Shown here piece by piece: positions 8,653-16,514 of a stretch of 64,000 nucleotides of DNA; position 1 is the stretch's first letter, and every line of letters begins with the position of its first letter. Both the position numbers and the translations under genes were made by a program. A model generated the notes under the pieces. That model was not told the DNA's origin. It ran no database searches and saw only the letters and a program-made list of their open reading frames with translations. Source of the stretch: Rhodococcus sp. B50. Lineage in GTDB: Bacteria > Actinomycetota > Actinomycetes > Mycobacteriales > Mycobacteriaceae. The stretch spans positions 3,661,480 through 3,725,479 of the forward strand of contig NZ_WPAG02000002.1 in assembly GCF_013602415.1 (NCBI RefSeq). Reading direction: 5' to 3'.

Positions 8653-9036
8653 ATGATGAGTAGTGCACGACCGAATTTCCTGCAGCGGATCGGCTACATG
8701 TTCGGTCGCACGCTACCGCCCGAGATGCGGGAGTGGGTACGTGACGACGTCCTCGGCCCCGGCGGATCACGCCGGTACCTGCTGCGATGGAACCTGCCCA
8801 TCGTTCCGCTGCTCCTGCTGTTCCTGTTGATCCCCGGGCCGGTGTGGATCCCGATCGCGATGATGCTGTTGCTGCTGCTGCCGTGGATCTACTTCTCGGT
8901 GGCGTTGATGCCCATCTGGCAACGGCATCGGCTCCAGCAGCACGGTCTCGATCCCGACCTGCTCAGCGCGAAGGCACGCGCCCGCGCCGCGCGCGAACGT
9001 GAGGACTACGAGCGCCGTTTCGGCCGCGCGTCCTGA
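8653..9036 (+). CDS. Small two-helix membrane protein, DUF5313-like
   Basis: A 127-residue protein. The N-terminal 45 residues ([24 protein letters not shown]) are amphipathic. Two hydrophobic helices follow at about 48-65 and 67-90, rich in Leu, Pro and Met, and the tail is basic and helical (residues 95-127). The REWV element and overall plan resemble the actinobacterial DUF5313 family, whose function is unknown. Its start lies 18 bases after fadD15, but a TATCCT -10 at 8640-8645 suggests its own leaderless promoter. Two adjacent ATG codons are possible starts (8653 and 8656). Confidence 0.65.
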   Translation: MMSSARPNFLQRIGYMFGRTLPPEMREWVRDDVLGPGGSRRYLLRWNLPIVPLLLLFLLIPGPVWIPIAMMLLLLLPWIYFSVALMPIWQRHRLQQHGLDPDLLSAKARARAAREREDYERRFGRAS

Positions 9037-9083
9037 CCGGACCTCACACCGTACGGGGCACGGCGTCCGCTTATCCTCACACC

Positions 9084-9572
9084 ATGAGTGACGCCACTGC
9101 CTTCACAGCCACCGCCGACCTCGCCGACGAGATCGGCCCGGACATCCGCAGCTGCGACACGCAGTTCATCCAGTTCGGCGGCCGCGCCGAGTTCGCCGGC
9201 CCCATCACCACCATCCGCTGCTTCCAGGACAACCTGCTCGTCAAGCAGACCCTCTCCGAGCCGGGCAACGGCGGCGTGCTCGTCGTCGACGGCGGCGGCA
9301 GCATCCACACCGCGCTCGTCGGCGACATCATCGCCGGACGCGGCGTCGACAACGGCTGGGCCGGGGTCATCGTCAACGGCGCGGTCCGCGACTCCGCGAT
9401 CCTGCGCACGCTCGACATCGGCATCAAGGCCCTCGGCACCAACCCGCGCAAGAGCACCCAGACGGGTTCGGGTGAGAAGAACGTGCCCGTCGAGATCGGC
9501 GGCGTGACCTTCAACCCCGGCGAGATCGTCTACAGCGACTCCGACGGCGTCGTCGTCCGCGACGAGAGCTGA
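9084..9572 (+). CDS. rraA: RraA-family protein (RNase E activity regulator / HMG aldolase-like)
   Basis: A 162-residue protein of the RraA fold. The core motifs are [31 protein letters not shown] and the AVRD box. Escherichia coli RraA inhibits RNase E; related proteins are class II 4-hydroxy-4-methyl-2-oxoglutarate aldolases or oxaloacetate decarboxylases, which use the same GDxIAx(20)RD pattern for metal and substrate. G98-to-D pattern residues are conserved here, so catalysis cannot be excluded. The TATCCT at 9072-9077 ends six bases before the ATG, so the mRNA is probably leaderless. It converges on the S4 gene with a shared hairpin terminator. Confidence 0.85.
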   Translation: MSDATAFTATADLADEIGPDIRSCDTQFIQFGGRAEFAGPITTIRCFQDNLLVKQTLSEPGNGGVLVVDGGGSIHTALVGDIIAGRGVDNGWAGVIVNGAVRDSAILRTLDIGIKALGTNPRKSTQTGSGEKNVPVEIGGVTFNPGEIVYSDSDGVVVRDES

Positions 9573-9577
9573 TCACC

Positions 9578-9621
9578 GAGCGCGCGGGTCACCGCATCAT
9601 TCGTGCGCGACCCGCGCGCTC
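9578..9621. terminator. Bidirectional hairpin between rraA and the S4 gene
   Basis: GAGCGCGCGGGTC (9578-9590) pairs perfectly with GACCCGCGCGCTC (9609-9621), leaving an 18-base loop that holds the stop codon of the S4 gene. No U-tract follows, as is common in actinobacteria. Confidence 0.6.
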
Positions 9622-9818
9622 GCACCGGCGATCTCCACCACGTCGCCCACCTTCAGCTGACGGCCGCGACGCTCCTCCACCTCGCCGTTGACCGACACGA
9701 GGCCGTCGGCGATCACTTCCTTGGCTTCTGCACCCGATTCGATAAGGCTCGCGAGCTTGAGGAACTGACCGAGCCGGATCGACTCGTCACGGATCGGTAC
9801 ATCGAATGCGTCGGACAT
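9597..9818 (-). CDS. Small S4-domain RNA-binding protein
   Basis: A 73-residue protein that is essentially one S4 domain: IRLGQFLKLASLI, then SGAEAKEVIADGLVSVNGE and a basic RRGRQLKVGDVVEI end. Such single-domain S4 proteins (YaaA/RlbA-like) bind structured RNA, probably ribosomal. A second ATG nine bases upstream (9827) is also possible and has GGGG before it; the shorter start matches the family better. It is divergent from the photolyase with only 28 bases between start codons, so the two promoters must overlap. Confidence 0.8.
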   Translation of the reverse strand: MSDAFDVPIRDESIRLGQFLKLASLIESGAEAKEVIADGLVSVNGEVEERRGRQLKVGDVVEIAGASARVAHE

Positions 9819-9846
9819 GGCACCCATTGTCCCCGACACTGGATCC

Positions 9847-11202
9847 ATGGCCCGCCCCAGCATCATCTGGTTCCGTCGTGATCTCCGACTGAACGATCTG
9901 CCCGCTCTGCTCTCCGCCACCGAGGCCGCCGACGACGTCCTCGCCCTGTTCGTCCTCGACGACACACTGCTCCGCTCCTCCGGGGCGCGGCGTCGCGACT
10001 TCCTCATGGGTTGCCTGCGAGCACTCGACCGGGATCTCGGCGGGCGCCTGCTCGTCGTCCGGGGAGACCCCGCGACGGTCGTGCCGGCGGTGGTCGCCGA
10101 GTTCGATGCGACCGCGGTCCACATCAGCTCCGATCACGGCCCGTACGGCACGCGACGCGACCGCGCGGTCGCCGACGCTCTCGGCGATGTTCCGTTGGTG
10201 GCCACCGGTTCCCCGTATGCCGTCACCCCCGGCCGCGTGACCAAACCCGACGGCACTCCCTACAAGGTGTTCTCGGCCTTCCGACGCGCCTGGAACGACC
10301 ACGGATGGCACACGCCCGCAGCGACCGGGCCGGACACCGCCGACTGGGTGGACCCGAGCGGCTGCTCCGCACGTGTCCCGATTCCGGACGAGGGTGACGA
10401 GCCCACACCGCCCGCCGGTGAAGCAGCCGCGGTGGAACGGTGGCAGGAGTTCCTCGACGACGGTCTCGAGCGGTACGCTACCGACCGCGACCGGCCGGCC
10501 TTCGACGGCACCAGCGGACTCTCCCCCTATCTGAAGTTCGGCTGCGTCCATCCGCGGACCCTGTTGCACGATCTGCGGAACCGATCGGACGAAGGCGCCG
10601 TTACCTTCCGCAGCGAACTGGCATGGCGCGACTTCTACGCCGACGTCCTGTTCCACCGCCCCGAGACCGCACGCACCAACTACAACAGCGACTTCGACGC
10701 CATCACCTACGATTCCGGGCCCGACGCCGATGCCCTGTTCACCGCGTGGTGCGAGGGCCGCACGGGCTTTCCGATCGTGGATGCCGGGATGCGGCAGCTC
10801 CTCGCCGAGGGGGTCATGCACAACCGGGTACGGATGATCGTCGCGTCGTTCCTCACGAAGGACCTGCACCTGCCGTGGTGGCGCGGGGCACGGCATTTCA
10901 TGAAGCATCTTGTGGACGGCGATCTGGCATCCAACCAACACAACTGGCAGTGGACGGCGGGCAGCGGCACCGACGCCGCCCCGTACTTCCGGGTGTTCAA
11001 CCCGACGCGGCAGGGCGAGAAGTTCGATCCGACGGGTGAATACGTGCGCAGATGGGTACCCGAACTGCGGAGCGTCGACGGCGCCCGTGTGCACAGTCTG
11101 CCCGACGGCCCTCCGGTCGGATATCCGGAACCGGTCGTCGATCACGCGCACGAACGTCGTGTGGCTCTGGACAGATACGAGCGAATTCGCTCACCCCGAT
11201 GA
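9847..11202 (+). CDS. phr: Deoxyribodipyrimidine photolyase (class I CPD photolyase)
   Basis: A 451-residue DNA repair flavoprotein that splits UV-induced pyrimidine dimers using light. The N-terminal alpha/beta antenna domain starts with SIIWFRRDLRLNDLP. The C-terminal FAD domain has SGLSPYLKFGCV, ELAWRDFY, GFPIVDAGMRQL, and NQHNWQWTAGSGTDAAPYFR followed by FNPTRQGEKFD. The tryptophans of the electron-transfer chain are present in the last block. The ATG at 9847 is chosen because MARPSIIWFRRDLR is the normal photolyase N terminus; the frame is open further upstream. The antenna cofactor cannot be told from sequence. Confidence 0.93.
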   Translation: MARPSIIWFRRDLRLNDLPALLSATEAADDVLALFVLDDTLLRSSGARRRDFLMGCLRALDRDLGGRLLVVRGDPATVVPAVVAEFDATAVHISSDHGPYGTRRDRAVADALGDVPLVATGSPYAVTPGRVTKPDGTPYKVFSAFRRAWNDHGWHTPAATGPDTADWVDPSGCSARVPIPDEGDEPTPPAGEAAAVERWQEFLDDGLERYATDRDRPAFDGTSGLSPYLKFGCVHPRTLLHDLRNRSDEGAVTFRSELAWRDFYADVLFHRPETARTNYNSDFDAITYDSGPDADALFTAWCEGRTGFPIVDAGMRQLLAEGVMHNRVRMIVASFLTKDLHLPWWRGARHFMKHLVDGDLASNQHNWQWTAGSGTDAAPYFRVFNPTRQGEKFDPTGEYVRRWVPELRSVDGARVHSLPDGPPVGYPEPVVDHAHERRVALDRYERIRSPR

Positions 11203-11298
11203 GAAAGACGGCGAAACGACCCATCCGGTCGTATCGGTGCTCCGAACAACTTCTGGACGGACACCGTGTTCGCCGTAGAACCAACGAAAGGACACCCA

Positions 11299-11388
11299 GT
11301 GCGCGCACTCGTCGAAGCCGCTTTCATGGCCATCCACACCCCGCTCGTCGACGCATACACCTTCCTGATCAGCATCCTTCCTGCTTGA
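11299..11388 (+). CDS. Putative 29-residue hydrophobic small protein
   Basis: A short open frame from a GTG: it begins MRALVEAAFM and ends LISILPA, 29 residues, mostly hydrophobic and predicted to be one amphipathic or membrane helix. AAAGGA (11287-11292) lies six bases before the GTG, which is a proper RBS. A strong perfect hairpin begins nine bases after the stop (11397), so the ORF looks like a complete small transcription unit between the photolyase and the epimerase gene. I do not recognise a family. It could be a leader peptide or chance; translation evidence is lacking. Confidence 0.4.
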   Translation: MRALVEAAFMAIHTPLVDAYTFLISILPA

Positions 11389-11396
11389 GTGGATAC

Positions 11397-11420
11397 GGCG
11401 CCGGAGCCCGCTCCGGCGCC
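11397..11420 (+). terminator. Perfect GC-rich hairpin after the small ORF
   Basis: GGCGCCGGAG (11397-11406) and CTCCGGCGCC (11411-11420) form a perfect 10-bp stem with a four-base loop. No T-run follows. It probably ends the transcript of the small ORF or of phr before the next gene's RBS (GGGAGG at 11447). Confidence 0.55.
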
Positions 11421-11458
11421 GTGACCACCGGGACAGCATCGACAACGGGAGGTAGAGC

Positions 11459-12823
11459 ATGGGGATCGAGTTCTCGAGCGTTGTCGACGCACCGCGCGAC
11501 GATGTGTTCGACTGGCACGCCCGTCCGGGCGCCATCCTTCGCCTGATCCCACCCTGGCAACCGATGAACGTCGTCGCCGAGGCCGATTCACTCGAGTCCG
11601 GCACGGCCGTCCTCGGTCTCCCCGGCGGGCTGCGCTGGATCTCCCGGCACAATCCCGAAGATTACGACCCGCCCGCACGTTTCGTCGACGAACTCTCGCA
11701 CGACGGCCCGCTGTCGCGCCCCGCCACCGTGATCGGTTCGTGGCGGCACGAACACCGCTTCGACGCCGTCGACGAGTTCCGTACCCGCGTCACCGATCGC
11801 GTCGACACACCGATACCGGGCCGTTTCCTCACCCAGACCTTCCGTTACCGCCACCGTCAGCTCGCCGATGATCTTGCGAGCCACCGTTGGTCGCACGCGC
11901 AGGGCATCCGGCCGGCGACCGTCGCGGTGACCGGGTCGAGCGGACTCGTGGGCACCGCCCTGACGGCCTTCCTGTCCACGGGCGGATACCGGGTGATCCG
12001 GCTCGTCCGCCGACCGTCGCGGCGACCGGACGAACGACACTGGGACCCCCACCATCCGGCGCCCGACCTGCTCGAAGGTGTCGACGCCGTCGTCCATCTG
12101 GCGGGTGCCTCGATCGCCGGCCGGTTCACCGACTCGCACAAGGCCGCGATCCGCGACAGCCGGATCGAACCGACACGACGACTCGCCGAACTCGCCGCGA
12201 AGACCCCCAACGGCCCCGCGACCTTCGTCTCCGCGTCCGCGATCGGGCTCTACGGGTACGACCGCGGCGACACCCCGCTCGACGAGCGTGCCTCCCGTGG
12301 AACGGGTTTCCTCGCCGACGTCGTCACCGACTGGGAGGCCGCCGCGCGTCCCGCGGAAAAGAAGGGCCTGCGGGTGGTGCACGTACGCACCGGCATCGTC
12401 CAGACACCCCGCGGCGGCACACTGCAGTTGATGCGGCCGCTGTTCGCGAGCGGTCTCGGAGGCCGGCTCGGCAACGGTCGGCAGTGGTTCTCCTGGATCG
12501 ACATCGACGACCTCGTCGACGTCTACCACCGCGCGCTCACCGATCCCGCCCTGACCGGGCCGGTGAACGCCGTTGCACCGCAGCCGGTGCGCAACGAGGA
12601 GTACACGCGGGTGCTGGCGTCGGTGCTGCACCGTCCCGCGCTGTTGCCCGTACCCGGTTTCGGACCCCGATTGCTGCTCGGCGACGAGGGCGCTCGCGAG
12701 GTCGCCCAGGCCGACCAGTTCGTCGTCCCGAAGGCCTTGCTCGACATCGGGTATCGATTCCGGCGTCCCGATCTCGAAGCGTCGCTGCGCCATCAACTCG
12801 GCCACATCCTGGAGGAGACGTGA
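11459..12823 (+). CDS. SRPBCC domain fused to TIGR01777-type NAD-dependent epimerase
   Basis: A 454-residue fusion. Residues 1-150 form an SRPBCC/cyclase-like domain (starts GIEFSSVVDAPRDDVFDWHARP). From about residue 155 an extended SDR fold begins with VAVTGSSGLVGTALTAFL (glycine-rich NAD(P) site), then VVHLAGASI, SASAIGLYG and VRTGIV, with the C-terminal part typical of the YfcH/SulA-like TIGR01777 family. That family's substrate is unknown; the plant homologue acts in plastid division. The ATG follows GGGAGGT at six bases. The stop overlaps the next gene's GTG (GTGA), so the two epimerase fusions are translated together. Confidence 0.85.
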   Translation: MGIEFSSVVDAPRDDVFDWHARPGAILRLIPPWQPMNVVAEADSLESGTAVLGLPGGLRWISRHNPEDYDPPARFVDELSHDGPLSRPATVIGSWRHEHRFDAVDEFRTRVTDRVDTPIPGRFLTQTFRYRHRQLADDLASHRWSHAQGIRPATVAVTGSSGLVGTALTAFLSTGGYRVIRLVRRPSRRPDERHWDPHHPAPDLLEGVDAVVHLAGASIAGRFTDSHKAAIRDSRIEPTRRLAELAAKTPNGPATFVSASAIGLYGYDRGDTPLDERASRGTGFLADVVTDWEAAARPAEKKGLRVVHVRTGIVQTPRGGTLQLMRPLFASGLGGRLGNGRQWFSWIDIDDLVDVYHRALTDPALTGPVNAVAPQPVRNEEYTRVLASVLHRPALLPVPGFGPRLLLGDEGAREVAQADQFVVPKALLDIGYRFRRPDLEASLRHQLGHILEET

Positions 12824-14283
12824 GCGAAACCCGCATCCTCGTCACCGGAGCGACCGGTTACATCGGTGGCCGGCTCGCTCCGCGACTGCTCGAGGCGGGT
12901 TACCGCGTACGGGTCTTCGTCCGCAGCCCCGACAAGTTGCACGACGTACCGTGGGCGAGCGACGTCGAGATCACCCGCGGCGACCTCGACGACCCCGAAT
13001 CCCTGCGTGAGGCCTGCCGCGATATCGATGTCGTGTACTACCTGGTGCATTCGATGGGCGGCCGCGACGAGTTCGTCGATGCGGAGAAACGGGCCGCGCA
13101 GAATGTCGCCGACGCCGCACGCAGCAGCGGTGTCTCCCGCATCGTGTACCTCGGCGGTTTGCACCCCGATTCGAGTGAACTCTCGCCACACCTGTACTCA
13201 CGCGCACAGGTCGGACGCATCCTGATGGAGTCCGGAGTGCCCACACTCGTGCTGCAGGCCGGCGTCGTGATCGGCTCGGGTTCAGCGTCGTTCGAGATGA
13301 TCCGGCACCTGAGCAATCGACTGCCGGTGATGACGACCCCACGGTGGGTGAACAACCGGATCCAGCCCATCGCTGTACGCGACGTCCTGCACTATCTGGT
13401 CGCCGCCGCCGACGCTCCCCTCCCCCGCAGCGGCGCCTACGACATCGGCGGGCCCGACGTCCTGCGGTACGGCGAGATGATGCAGCAGTACGCGGAGGTT
13501 GCCGGGCTGACGAAACGACGGATCCTCGTCCTTCCGGTTCTCACACCGAAACTCGCCGGGCTGTGGATCGGTTTCGTCACACCGATTCCCCCTGGTCTCG
13601 GTCGCGCGCTCCTCGAATCGCTGTCCACCGACGCGGTGATGGGCAACCACGACATCGACTCGATCATCCCGCCGCCCGAGACAGGCCTGACCGGCTACCG
13701 GGACGCCGTCCGGTTGGCTCTCGGCCGCCTCGAACGAGGTGAGGTGGAGACGACGTGGACGAACGCGTCCCCGGTCGGGGCACCCGCCGACCCTCTACCC
13801 TCCGACCCGGAGTGGGCCGGCGAGGTCGTCTTCACCGACGAACGGTCGCTCGAGTCCGATTCCCCGCCCGACACGGTGTTCGCCGTCGTGGAGAGTATCG
13901 GTGGCGAGAACGGTTGGTACTCCTTCCCGTTGGCATGGACCATCCGCGGTTGGCTCGACCGGTTCGTCGGTGGCGTCGGACTCGACCGAGGACGTCGGCA
14001 CCCGAAGACGCTGCACACCGGTGACGCCCTGGACTTCTGGCGCGTCGAACGCATCGAGCGCCCGACATTGCTGCGTCTGCGCGCGGAGATGCGGGCACCC
14101 GGCGGGGCCTGGCTCGAGTGGCGGGTCGAACCCCTGGAGTCGGGTCGTTCGCGAGTGCACCAGCGCGCGATCTTCTTCCCGCGCGGACTCGCGGGACGGC
14201 TCTACTGGTACGCGCTGGTTCCCTTCCACGGCATCATCTTCCGCGGGATGCTCGAGAACATCGCGGGCACCGCCGGCCGCTAG
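12820..14283 (+). CDS. NAD(P)-binding SDR-type protein fused to DUF2867
   Basis: A 487-residue fusion. The first 300 residues are an atypical SDR with ILVTGATGYIGGRLAPRLL (dinucleotide site), YYLVHSMGG and IVYLGGLHP. The C-terminal 160 residues match the DUF2867 plan, with GGENGWYSFPLAW, a WRVERIERP strand, and a hydrophobic end (LYWYALVPFHGIIFRGML). DUF2867 is related to SRPBCC folds, so this gene and its neighbour each join an NAD-binding fold to a ligand-binding fold in opposite orders. The GTG start is set by the four-base overlap with the upstream stop. The reaction is unknown; membrane association is likely. Confidence 0.85.
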   Translation: MSETRILVTGATGYIGGRLAPRLLEAGYRVRVFVRSPDKLHDVPWASDVEITRGDLDDPESLREACRDIDVVYYLVHSMGGRDEFVDAEKRAAQNVADAARSSGVSRIVYLGGLHPDSSELSPHLYSRAQVGRILMESGVPTLVLQAGVVIGSGSASFEMIRHLSNRLPVMTTPRWVNNRIQPIAVRDVLHYLVAAADAPLPRSGAYDIGGPDVLRYGEMMQQYAEVAGLTKRRILVLPVLTPKLAGLWIGFVTPIPPGLGRALLESLSTDAVMGNHDIDSIIPPPETGLTGYRDAVRLALGRLERGEVETTWTNASPVGAPADPLPSDPEWAGEVVFTDERSLESDSPPDTVFAVVESIGGENGWYSFPLAWTIRGWLDRFVGGVGLDRGRRHPKTLHTGDALDFWRVERIERPTLLRLRAEMRAPGGAWLEWRVEPLESGRSRVHQRAIFFPRGLAGRLYWYALVPFHGIIFRGMLENIAGTAGR

Positions 14284-14287
14284 AGCG

Positions 14288-14355
14288 ATCCGCTACGTTG
14301 TTCGCCATCCGCTGCGGTAATTTTGCTGTAGCGGATAGCGAATTCGTGAGCGGAT
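14288..14355. repeat. Four-copy ATCCGCT element arranged as an inverted repeat
   Basis: ATCCGCT occurs at 14288 and 14307 and its reverse complement AGCGGAT at 14330 and 14349. Both pairs have the same 19-base spacing and the inner spacers share TTCGC at equivalent positions, giving a 26-base imperfect inverted repeat around an AT-richer centre. It lies between two convergent genes, just before a separate strong terminator. Confidence 0.5.
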
Positions 14356-14370
14356 GCCCCGAGACGACGA

Positions 14371-14418
14371 ATCGGGGTGGTGTGCGGATCTTCCTCGGAA
14401 TCCGCACCCCACCCCGAT
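14371..14418. terminator. Strong bidirectional terminator hairpin
   Basis: ATCGGGGTGGTGTGCGGAT (14371-14389) pairs with 14400-14418 with one mismatch in 19, around a 10-base loop. It lies between the convergent DUF2867 fusion gene (ending 14283) and the lipocalin gene (ending 14430) and would serve both. Confidence 0.75.
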
Positions 14419-14429
14419 CGCCCCGAGAG

Positions 14430-15020
14430 TTACACGGTGCAGAGCGGTTTGATCTCCTGCAGTCCCTCGGTGGTGGGCGAGGTGAGCATCAGGCACGAGT
14501 TGTAGCCGCTCGCCTCGACGACACCCCGGATCTCGCGCCACGCGTCGGCACTGACGACGGGCGAGCGCGACAGGACGAATCCGGAGATGCGTGTCGGGTC
14601 ACCGACGAATGCCCACGAGTAATCGTCCGCAAGATACGTGACGATGTAGTTGCTCGGGCCGTCGAGCGAATCCTGGAACGGCACACCGGGAAACGACACG
14701 TGCAGCGAGGCAGTGTCGTTCACGCGGGCGTTCCCGACGATCCCGCGACGATCCCCGGTGATCGTGGTGCACGAGTTCTCCACGCGCACATTGCGTTCGT
14801 CGAGCAATGTGTAGAACGCGGTCGTGTCGCGCACGCAATCGATGTTGTAGGGAGCGGGATTGGCGGCGAGCTGATACCACTGTCCCACATACCGATTCAC
14901 GTCCAGCTCCGGAACCGGCGCGAGAGGCGCTGCGGCGGCGGGCGTGACGAACAGGAGCGCGCCTGCGGCGGCGATGAACGCCGCCGCAAGCCCCCGAACG
15001 CCGTGTCGGGACCAACGCAT
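14430..15020 (-). CDS. Secreted lipocalin-family protein (Blc-like)
   Basis: A 196-residue exported protein. A signal peptide covers about residues 1-31 (RRGL-like basic start, hydrophobic core, TPAAAA cleavage region). The mature part opens with the lipocalin GxW signature YVGQWYQLA, then LDERNVRVENSC and PSNYIVTYLADDYSWAFVG, as in bacterial Blc/apolipoprotein-D-like lipocalins that bind lipids or hydrophobic compounds. Cysteines at the N-terminal third and near the end could form disulfides outside the cell. It is the second gene of an operon, 31 bases after the FAS1 lipoprotein gene, with GAAAGG before its ATG, so it should share that gene's sigma-K-like promoter. Confidence 0.85.
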   Translation of the reverse strand: MRWSRHGVRGLAAAFIAAAGALLFVTPAAAAPLAPVPELDVNRYVGQWYQLAANPAPYNIDCVRDTTAFYTLLDERNVRVENSCTTITGDRRGIVGNARVNDTASLHVSFPGVPFQDSLDGPSNYIVTYLADDYSWAFVGDPTRISGFVLSRSPVVSADAWREIRGVVEASGYNSCLMLTSPTTEGLQEIKPLCTV

Positions 15021-15051
15021 ATCTTCTACCTTTCCGCCGACCGGGTGGTGG

Positions 15052-15708
15052 TTACTGGGGCTGGAGGACGCCGTCGATCAGGTACACGGTGGCGTTCTCG
15101 GTCTCGATACCGCCGCAGATGACGTTGGCGTCGTTGACCATCAGCATGTCGCCCTCACCGGAGACCTCGACGGTGCCGCCCTGAACGGTGGTCTGCGTAC
15201 CGACGACATCGGCCGGGGCCAGCTCACCCGGAACCACGTGGTAGGTGAGAATATCGGTGAGCAGGGCCGAATCGGTCTGGAGGGTCTGGACCGTCTCGGG
15301 CGGCAGGGCCGCGAACGCATCGTCGACCGGTGCGAAGACGGTGAACTCGCCGCCGTTGAGAGTCTCGACCAGGTTCACGTCGGGATTGAGCTGCCCGGAG
15401 ACGGCCTGCGTGAGAGTGGTCAGGATCGGAACATTTCCGGCAGCTTCGGCGACCGGCTGGTTCGCGAGTTCCTCGACGGAGGAGGGCCCGCTCGGATTCG
15501 CGGCGACGTAGTCGGCACACCCCGGGCCGACCGGACCGGCGGCAGGAGCCGCGGTTCCGGTTGCAGCCGTGGTGGTTTCCTGCATGGTCTCCATGGTGGT
15601 GGTGTCGGTGGTGTCCGTGCCCGAATCATCCGAACACGCCGCGACACCCAGCAGGGACATCGCGCCGATTCCGACGGCGGCCAGGCTCTTGCGCGCAGTG
15701 ATGTTCAT
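15052..15708 (-). CDS. mpt83: FAS1 (fasciclin) lipoprotein, MPT83-like
   Basis: A 218-residue surface lipoprotein. The signal peptide ends in a lipobox with Cys25 (LLGVAAC), followed by a Thr-rich linker and one FAS1 adhesion domain containing [19 protein letters not shown] and [12 protein letters not shown], ending [12 protein letters not shown]. It matches mycobacterial MPT83/MPT70 closely along the whole domain, including GPGCADY at its start. In Mycobacterium tuberculosis those genes belong to the SigK regulon. The ATG at 15708 follows GAAGGGAA. A CCATCC-N15-TCGAAT motif lies about 65 bases upstream. The lipocalin gene follows in the same operon. Confidence 0.9.
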   Translation of the reverse strand: MNITARKSLAAVGIGAMSLLGVAACSDDSGTDTTDTTTMETMQETTTAATGTAAPAAGPVGPGCADYVAANPSGPSSVEELANQPVAEAAGNVPILTTLTQAVSGQLNPDVNLVETLNGGEFTVFAPVDDAFAALPPETVQTLQTDSALLTDILTYHVVPGELAPADVVGTQTTVQGGTVEVSGEGDMLMVNDANVICGGIETENATVYLIDGVLQPQ

Positions 15709-15772
15709 GACTGTGGTTCCCTTCGTAGGCCGTGACCGGAGACGGCCACGTCGATCAGGTGTGTCACCGGTC

Positions 15773-15799
15773 ATTCGATCCTCGGGGCGGTGCGGATGG
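15773..15799 (-). promoter_or_regulatory. Sigma-K-like promoter for the MPT83-like/lipocalin operon
   Basis: On the minus strand CCATCC (15794-15799) is followed after 15 bases by TCGAAT (15773-15778). As I recall, the mycobacterial SigK consensus is CCATCC and CCGAAT with a similar gap. The predicted start near 15766 gives a leader of about 58 bases with an RBS. Confidence 0.65.
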
Positions 15800-15844
15800 G
15801 TCGTGATCGAAAGAATTTTTTCCGGATCGGTATCCGCCCGGAAC

Positions 15845-15871
15845 CCATCCGCATCGTGGTCCGCTCCGAAT
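15845..15871 (+). promoter_or_regulatory. Sigma-K-like promoter for the hydrolase-like/DUF1365 genes
   Basis: CCATCC (15845-15850), 15 bases, then CCGAAT (15866-15871). The spacing is identical to the divergent promoter at 15773-15799. The predicted transcription start falls at about 15879, on the ATG itself, so this mRNA would be leaderless. Confidence 0.65.
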
Positions 15872-15878
15872 GCAGGTC

Positions 15879-16514
15879 ATGGACAACGTCGAGGCTCCCC
15901 GACCGGCTCACGTACTCGTGCTGCCCGGTGGGCGTCCGGTCGGCACCACACCGCCCCGCCGGTGGCAGATGTCGCAGATGCGCATGCGTCTGTTCGCCGA
16001 CGCACTGCGCCTACGGCTGGGCAAGTACGACATCGCGGTCGATCTCGTCGACTATCGGTATTGCGGATGGAACGGCGATCACATGAGCCCGGTCCGCGAC
16101 GGTCTGCGGGCGATCGAGTCGGTGACGCGGCGCCGTGGGGATGTCCGGCTCGGGCTGGTCGGGCACGCGATGGGCGCGCGGGCGATCGCACATCTCGCGG
16201 CCCAGCACGGCGTGGAGTCCCTCGTCGCCCTTGCGCCGTGGTGGCCGGCCGACGACGCCGATCTGATTCCTGCCGGTCGGCACCTGCTGGTCGCGCACGG
16301 CACGGAGGACACCCGGACCGACCCCCGGATGGCCCAGAGCCAGGCGATGGCGGCGGGAGACCGGGGTGTGCACGCGCGGTGGCGGCCCCTGCCCGGAGCC
16401 GGACATTTCCTCCTCACCGACCCTCGGTGGTGGGCCGACACCACGGCCGATTTCCTCACGTGCACACTGTCGGGGAAACCGACCACGTGCCCCGGAGACG
16501 ACCATGCATCCTGA
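15879..16514 (+). CDS. Alpha/beta-hydrolase-fold protein lacking the nucleophile
   Basis: A 211-residue protein with the start of an alpha/beta-hydrolase fold (HVLVLPGGRP), the elbow strand-turn GLVGHAMGARA and the late motif PGAGHFLL carrying a candidate catalytic His. The elbow has Ala97 where the Ser, Cys or Asp nucleophile should be (GHAMG instead of GxSxG), so normal hydrolase chemistry is unlikely. An acidic site follows in HGTEDTRTD. The ATG at 15879 is chosen over 15870 because the SigK-like -10 overlaps 15870. It overlaps the DUF1365 gene by 11 bases. Role unknown; its promoter places it in the predicted SigK regulon. Confidence 0.7.
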   Translation: MDNVEAPRPAHVLVLPGGRPVGTTPPRRWQMSQMRMRLFADALRLRLGKYDIAVDLVDYRYCGWNGDHMSPVRDGLRAIESVTRRRGDVRLGLVGHAMGARAIAHLAAQHGVESLVALAPWWPADDADLIPAGRHLLVAHGTEDTRTDPRMAQSQAMAAGDRGVHARWRPLPGAGHFLLTDPRWWADTTADFLTCTLSGKPTTCPGDDHAS

